The notes beneath the pieces were generated by a model, which made no database searches, was not told where the DNA came from, and saw only the letters and a program-made list of their open reading frames with translations. Positions 6,254 through 7,733 of a stretch of DNA of 7,733 nucleotides are shown in pieces. Both the position numbers and the translations under genes were made by a program. Within the stretch, counting starts at the first letter, position 1. Every line of letters starts with the position of its first letter. This DNA comes from Chloroflexota bacterium (GTDB lineage: Bacteria; Chloroflexota; Dehalococcoidia; JACQGW01): the NCBI GenBank assembly GCA_016199325.1, contig JACQGW010000401.1:1-7733 (forward strand), given 5' to 3'.

Positions 6254-6844
6254 GTGCGGCAAGAGAACAAGTGGGAGCAGCTTCCGGTGAGCAGGATCGA
6301 TCCGCAGGTCGGACGGTGGGTGGCGGGCGCTGTCGTTGTCCTGGCTCTCCTGGTGGTCGTAGGCGTCTACCTGTGGCGGAGCGGGACGCGGCCGACCCAT
6401 CTGGCGGCGCTGGGCTACCCCGGCGTCTTCCTGGTGATGATCCTCTCCGGCGCCAGCGTCTTCTTCCCGGCGCCGGGCCAGGCGACGATCCTGGCAGCGG
6501 GTGCCCTGTGGGATCCGATCCTGGTGGGAATGGCCGCCGGGCTCGGCAACGCCGTCGGCGAGCTCACCGGCTACATCGCCGGACGGGCGGGCGGCGCCAT
6601 GCTCGGCGGGCGGAAACCGCCTCACTGGTGGATCTGGCTTCGAGACCGGCTCGATCGCTACGGATTCTTCGCCATCCTGGTGCTGGCGATGATCCCCAAT
6701 CCGGTCTTTGACGCCGTGGGCATCCTGGCCGGCTCCGTCAATTACCCCATTCGGCGGTTCTGGATGGCCGTTGCCATCGGCAACTCGATCAAGTACATCG
6801 GCGTGGCCTATCTGGGCGAGGCCGCCTTCTGGTGGCTCAACTAG
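6254..6844 (+). CDS. DedA / VTT-domain (SNARE-associated-like) membrane protein, 196 aa
   Basis: This is a polytopic inner-membrane protein of the DedA/VTT superfamily, whose characterised members take part in lipid transport across membranes and envelope homeostasis. A hydrophobic helix lies at about 23-41. The VTT core follows: FFPAPGQATILAAGALW (70-86) as the likely re-entrant segment, GLGNAVGELTGYIAGRAGG (96-114), RYGFFAILVLAMIPNPVFDAVG (135-156, with the conserved proline-rich turn) and a last helix at about 167-188. The GTG start at 6254 has AGGGGGAG nine bases upstream, and the short polar N-terminus before the first helix fits. It lies 16 nt after clpS, so it is probably the last gene of the aroA cluster. 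A repeat begins directly after the stop codon. No functional link to the other cluster genes is evident. Confidence 0.87.
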   Translation: MRQENKWEQLPVSRIDPQVGRWVAGAVVVLALLVVVGVYLWRSGTRPTHLAALGYPGVFLVMILSGASVFFPAPGQATILAAGALWDPILVGMAAGLGNAVGELTGYIAGRAGGAMLGGRKPPHWWIWLRDRLDRYGFFAILVLAMIPNPVFDAVGILAGSVNYPIRRFWMAVAIGNSIKYIGVAYLGEAAFWWLN

Positions 6845-6961
6845 CGGGTTTCTGGTTTGTGGTTTCCTGACGGGTTTCTGGTTTGTGGTTTCTGGTTTCT
6901 AGTTCGAGGGAGGATTGTCCCCAAACCCCGTTCTCTGCGTCCTCTGTGCCTCTGCGGTTGG
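6845..6961. repeat. Composite intergenic repeat, copy B (after dedA-like gene)
   Basis: This begins at the base after the dedA stop codon. A 22-bp unit made of TTTCTGG/TTTGTGG motifs occurs twice in direct orientation (6845-6866 and 6871-6892). A spacer follows, then three 8-9 bp units of the pattern CGTYCTCTG (6929-6937, 6938-6946, 6947-6954) and CGGTT. This is the same order of parts as at 2179-2275, but the unit sequences differ and the inverted arm is absent. No terminator is visible here. Confidence 0.8.
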
Positions 6962-6971
6962 TCTTGCTCGG

Positions 6972-7012
6972 TGTTGTGCGTCCGATGCCGTTGGCATGTC
7001 GCATGCACAACA
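6972..7012. repeat. Imperfect hairpin upstream of the small membrane protein gene
   Basis: TGTTGTGC (6972-6979) pairs with GCACAACA (7005-7012). After an internal bulge, ATGCC (6985-6989) pairs with GGCAT (6993-6997). It could be a weak terminator for the upstream cluster, a dyad for a regulator, or part of the neighbouring repeat. No T-tract follows it. Confidence 0.45.
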
Positions 7013-7065
7013 TGGTCCGGCGCACTCTGGCCGGAGCAACCCGGTGCAGAGACTTCGTGAGAGAC

Positions 7066-7085
7066 ATCGTAGATGATCGTAGATG
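7066..7085 (+). repeat. Tandem 10-bp duplication (ATCGTAGATG x2)
   Basis: Two exact, adjacent copies of ATCGTAGATG end five bases before the ribosome site of the next gene. A second 10-bp tandem duplication with the same TCGTAG core lies after that gene at 7454-7476. I see no convincing -35/-10 pair in the region. Confidence 0.8.
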
Positions 7086-7089
7086 GATG

Positions 7090-7097
7090 AAGGAGGT
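7090..7097 (+). promoter_or_regulatory. Strong ribosome binding site for the 94-aa protein
   Basis: AAGGAGGT is a near-perfect anti-SD match. It ends six bases before the GTG at 7104 and lies inside the reading frame that would start at ATG 7083, so it points to GTG 7104 as the true start. Confidence 0.75.
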
Positions 7098-7103
7098 GGC
7101 AAC

Positions 7104-7388
7104 GTGCAGCCGCGAACGACAGAGCAGACCGTCGAGCGGATGACCCAGCCGACGTTTGGGTTCTTCGAGACCGTTCCGTCGCAGTTCTACTGGCTGTTTG
7201 CGATCGGCTCCATCTTCGTCTCGGCGTACCTCTTCCTGACGGGCCGGCGTGCCTGGGCACTCTTTGTCGGCCAATGGCCGCCGACGATCCTGGTCCTGAC
7301 CCTCTTCTACAAGATGCTCCGGCCCAGCCGGGAGGAGCCGATGCGGGGGATGCAGGAAGCAATGCGAGAGGTCCGGCGGACCGCCTGA
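7104..7388 (+). CDS. Small two-helix membrane protein of unknown function, 94 aa
   Basis: I do not recognise a family. After a polar N-terminus of about 20 residues comes an aromatic segment (FGFFETVPSQFYWLF). Two hydrophobic stretches follow, at about 30-46 and 54-71, joined by the short loop TGRRAW (47-52). The C-terminal tail is charged and probably helical, rich in Arg and Glu. The positive charge in the loop and tail suggests both may lie on the cytoplasmic side, but the topology is uncertain. GTG at 7104 is chosen because of the strong ribosome site before it. An ATG at 7083 is in frame but would place that site inside the gene. Codon usage is like the neighbouring genes and the frame ends cleanly before a strong hairpin, which supports a real gene. 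The 259-nt gap from dedA suggests a separate transcription unit, though I see no clear promoter. Confidence 0.7.
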   Translation: MQPRTTEQTVERMTQPTFGFFETVPSQFYWLFAIGSIFVSAYLFLTGRRAWALFVGQWPPTILVLTLFYKMLRPSREEPMRGMQEAMREVRRTA

Positions 7389-7413
7389 TCGACCTCTCGC
7401 TACCCCCTGGCCC

Positions 7414-7443
7414 CAAGGGCGCCCCATTGGCAGGGCGCCCTTG
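7414..7443 (+). terminator. 11-bp perfect hairpin, possible terminator
   Basis: CAAGGGCGCCC (7414-7424) pairs perfectly with GGGCGCCCTTG (7433-7443) around an 8-nt loop, 25 nt after the stop of the 94-aa gene. Position and strength fit a terminator. There is only a TT before G/C-rich sequence, so it lacks the usual T-tract and may act instead as a 3'-end stabiliser or a T-less terminator. Confidence 0.55.
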
Positions 7444-7453
7444 CCGCGACTGG

Positions 7454-7476
7454 ACTCGTAGGAACTCGTAGGAACT
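7454..7476 (+). repeat. Tandem 10-bp duplication (ACTCGTAGGA x2)
   Basis: Two exact adjacent copies of ACTCGTAGGA, plus the first three bases of a third, lie between the hairpin and the REP-like elements. They share the TCGTAG core and the 10-bp period with the duplication at 7066-7085. Confidence 0.8.
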
Positions 7477-7492
7477 GATGGACGCCCCCGCC

Positions 7493-7523
7493 ATCCGAGC
7501 CGCGACCGTAAGGGAGCGGTCCC
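7493..7523 (+). repeat. REP-like element, copy 1
   Basis: This 31-bp unit is identical to the one at 7526-7556 and has a 33-bp period with it. Its core is a small dyad: GACCG, then eight bases, then CGGTC. Size, palindromic core, extragenic position and multiple copies resemble REP elements. Read in the opposite direction it translates as a PLPYGRGS-type string that I recall from spurious proteins of several soil phyla. That recollection is not a search result. Confidence 0.8.
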
Positions 7524-7525
7524 TG

Positions 7526-7556
7526 ATCCGAGCCGCGACCGTAAGGGAGCGGTCCC
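7526..7556 (+). repeat. REP-like element, copy 2
   Basis: This is an exact copy of the 31-bp unit at 7493-7523, separated from it by two bases. Together with the inverted copy at the window end it brackets a segment rich in hairpins. Confidence 0.8.
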
Positions 7557-7699
7557 CGGGCTGGGCCGCCAGCCCGAGCCTGAACCGGTCGAGCACCGGT
7601 GGGGCCGGGAGCCACCGGCATGCCGCCGTTCCCAGGAAAAACGGGCCACTGTCCTCCCTGTTTCGCCTCTCCCGCTTTTGCCAGCCTCGGAGATGCTGG
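7557..7699. other. Chain of hairpins between REP-like copies
   Basis: Successive dyads fill this gene-free stretch: CGGGCTGG/CCAGCCCG (7557-7576, loop 4), ACCGGT/ACCGGT (7584-7600, loop 5), CCGGTGG/CCACCGG (7596-7618, loop 9), the palindrome CGGCATGCCG (7616-7625), CCGTT/AACGG (7626-7644) and CCAGC/GCTGG (7681-7699). The second and third share bases and cannot both form. No open frame here looks coding. It may be the interior of a mosaic or MITE-like element, or a structured RNA. High GC makes short dyads common, so this is suggestive only. Confidence 0.45.
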
Positions 7700-7703
7700 T
7701 GCC

Positions 7704-7733
7704 GGGACCGCTCCCTCACGGTCGCGGCTCGGA
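7704..7733 (-). repeat. REP-like element, copy 3 (inverted)
   Basis: This is the reverse complement of the unit at 7493-7523, with one mismatch over 30 bases, and it runs to the window edge. Its inverted orientation relative to copies 1 and 2 makes the pair with copy 2 resemble terminal inverted repeats around 147 bases. Confidence 0.8.

Noticed and set aside
6845..7103. tRNA or known small RNA gene in the gap after the dedA-like gene
   Set aside because: I found no cloverleaf, T-loop motif or CCA end. The gap is explained by repeats and a hairpin.
6837..7719. Two long minus-strand frames of about 270 and 290 codons over the right end
   Set aside because: They read through the repeats, REP-like elements and the antisense of the 94-aa gene, giving repetitive peptides. 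No domain or ribosome site supports them.
7493..7733. CRISPR array
   Set aside because: Only two direct copies with a 2-bp gap and one inverted copy occur. There are no regular spacers and no cas genes.

Overview
This is a GC-rich bacterial chromosomal window with very high G/C at third codon positions. It carries seven supportable genes, two divergent transcription units and an unusual load of short intergenic repeats. GC content, the class I-like AroA with an SYTNR active-site motif, the ClpS, the ATP-dependent hydantoinase-type genes and the dispersed repeats all suggest an uncultured soil or subsurface lineage, for example Methylomirabilota/Rokubacteria, Chloroflexota or Acidobacteriota. 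No marker here settles the phylum.

Left arm, minus strand (positions 27-4144): a promoter at 4116-4144 drives hyuB (588 aa) and then hyuA (707 aa). They encode the two subunits of a hydantoinase/5-oxoprolinase/carboxylase-family enzyme, in the order B then A. The 130-nt gap between them holds a long repeat element with an 18-bp perfect inverted repeat.

Divergent control region (4048-4213): the hyu promoter and the aroA promoter lie back to back within about 70 bp. A small dyad sits in the hyuB leader.

Right arm, plus strand (4164-6844): a tight four-gene cluster encodes AroA (shikimate pathway, apparently starting at a CTG codon), a hotdog-fold thioesterase, ClpS (N-degron adaptor for Clp protease) and a DedA/VTT-family membrane protein. 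The first two junctions are 8-nt overlaps of the same form (NTGRCTGA) and the third gap is 16 nt, so co-transcription and translational coupling are likely. The products do not form one obvious pathway.

Right end (6845-7733): a second copy of the hyuB-hyuA type repeat begins at the base after the dedA stop codon. A small two-helix membrane protein of unknown function (94 aa) follows, then a strong hairpin. The last 240 bases contain three copies of a roughly 30-bp REP-like element (two direct, one inverted) bracketing a chain of hairpins.

The genes are ordinary. The most interesting material is the intergenic repeat architecture, the CTG start of aroA and the compact divergent promoter. I do not see a clear new enzymatic or defence system.
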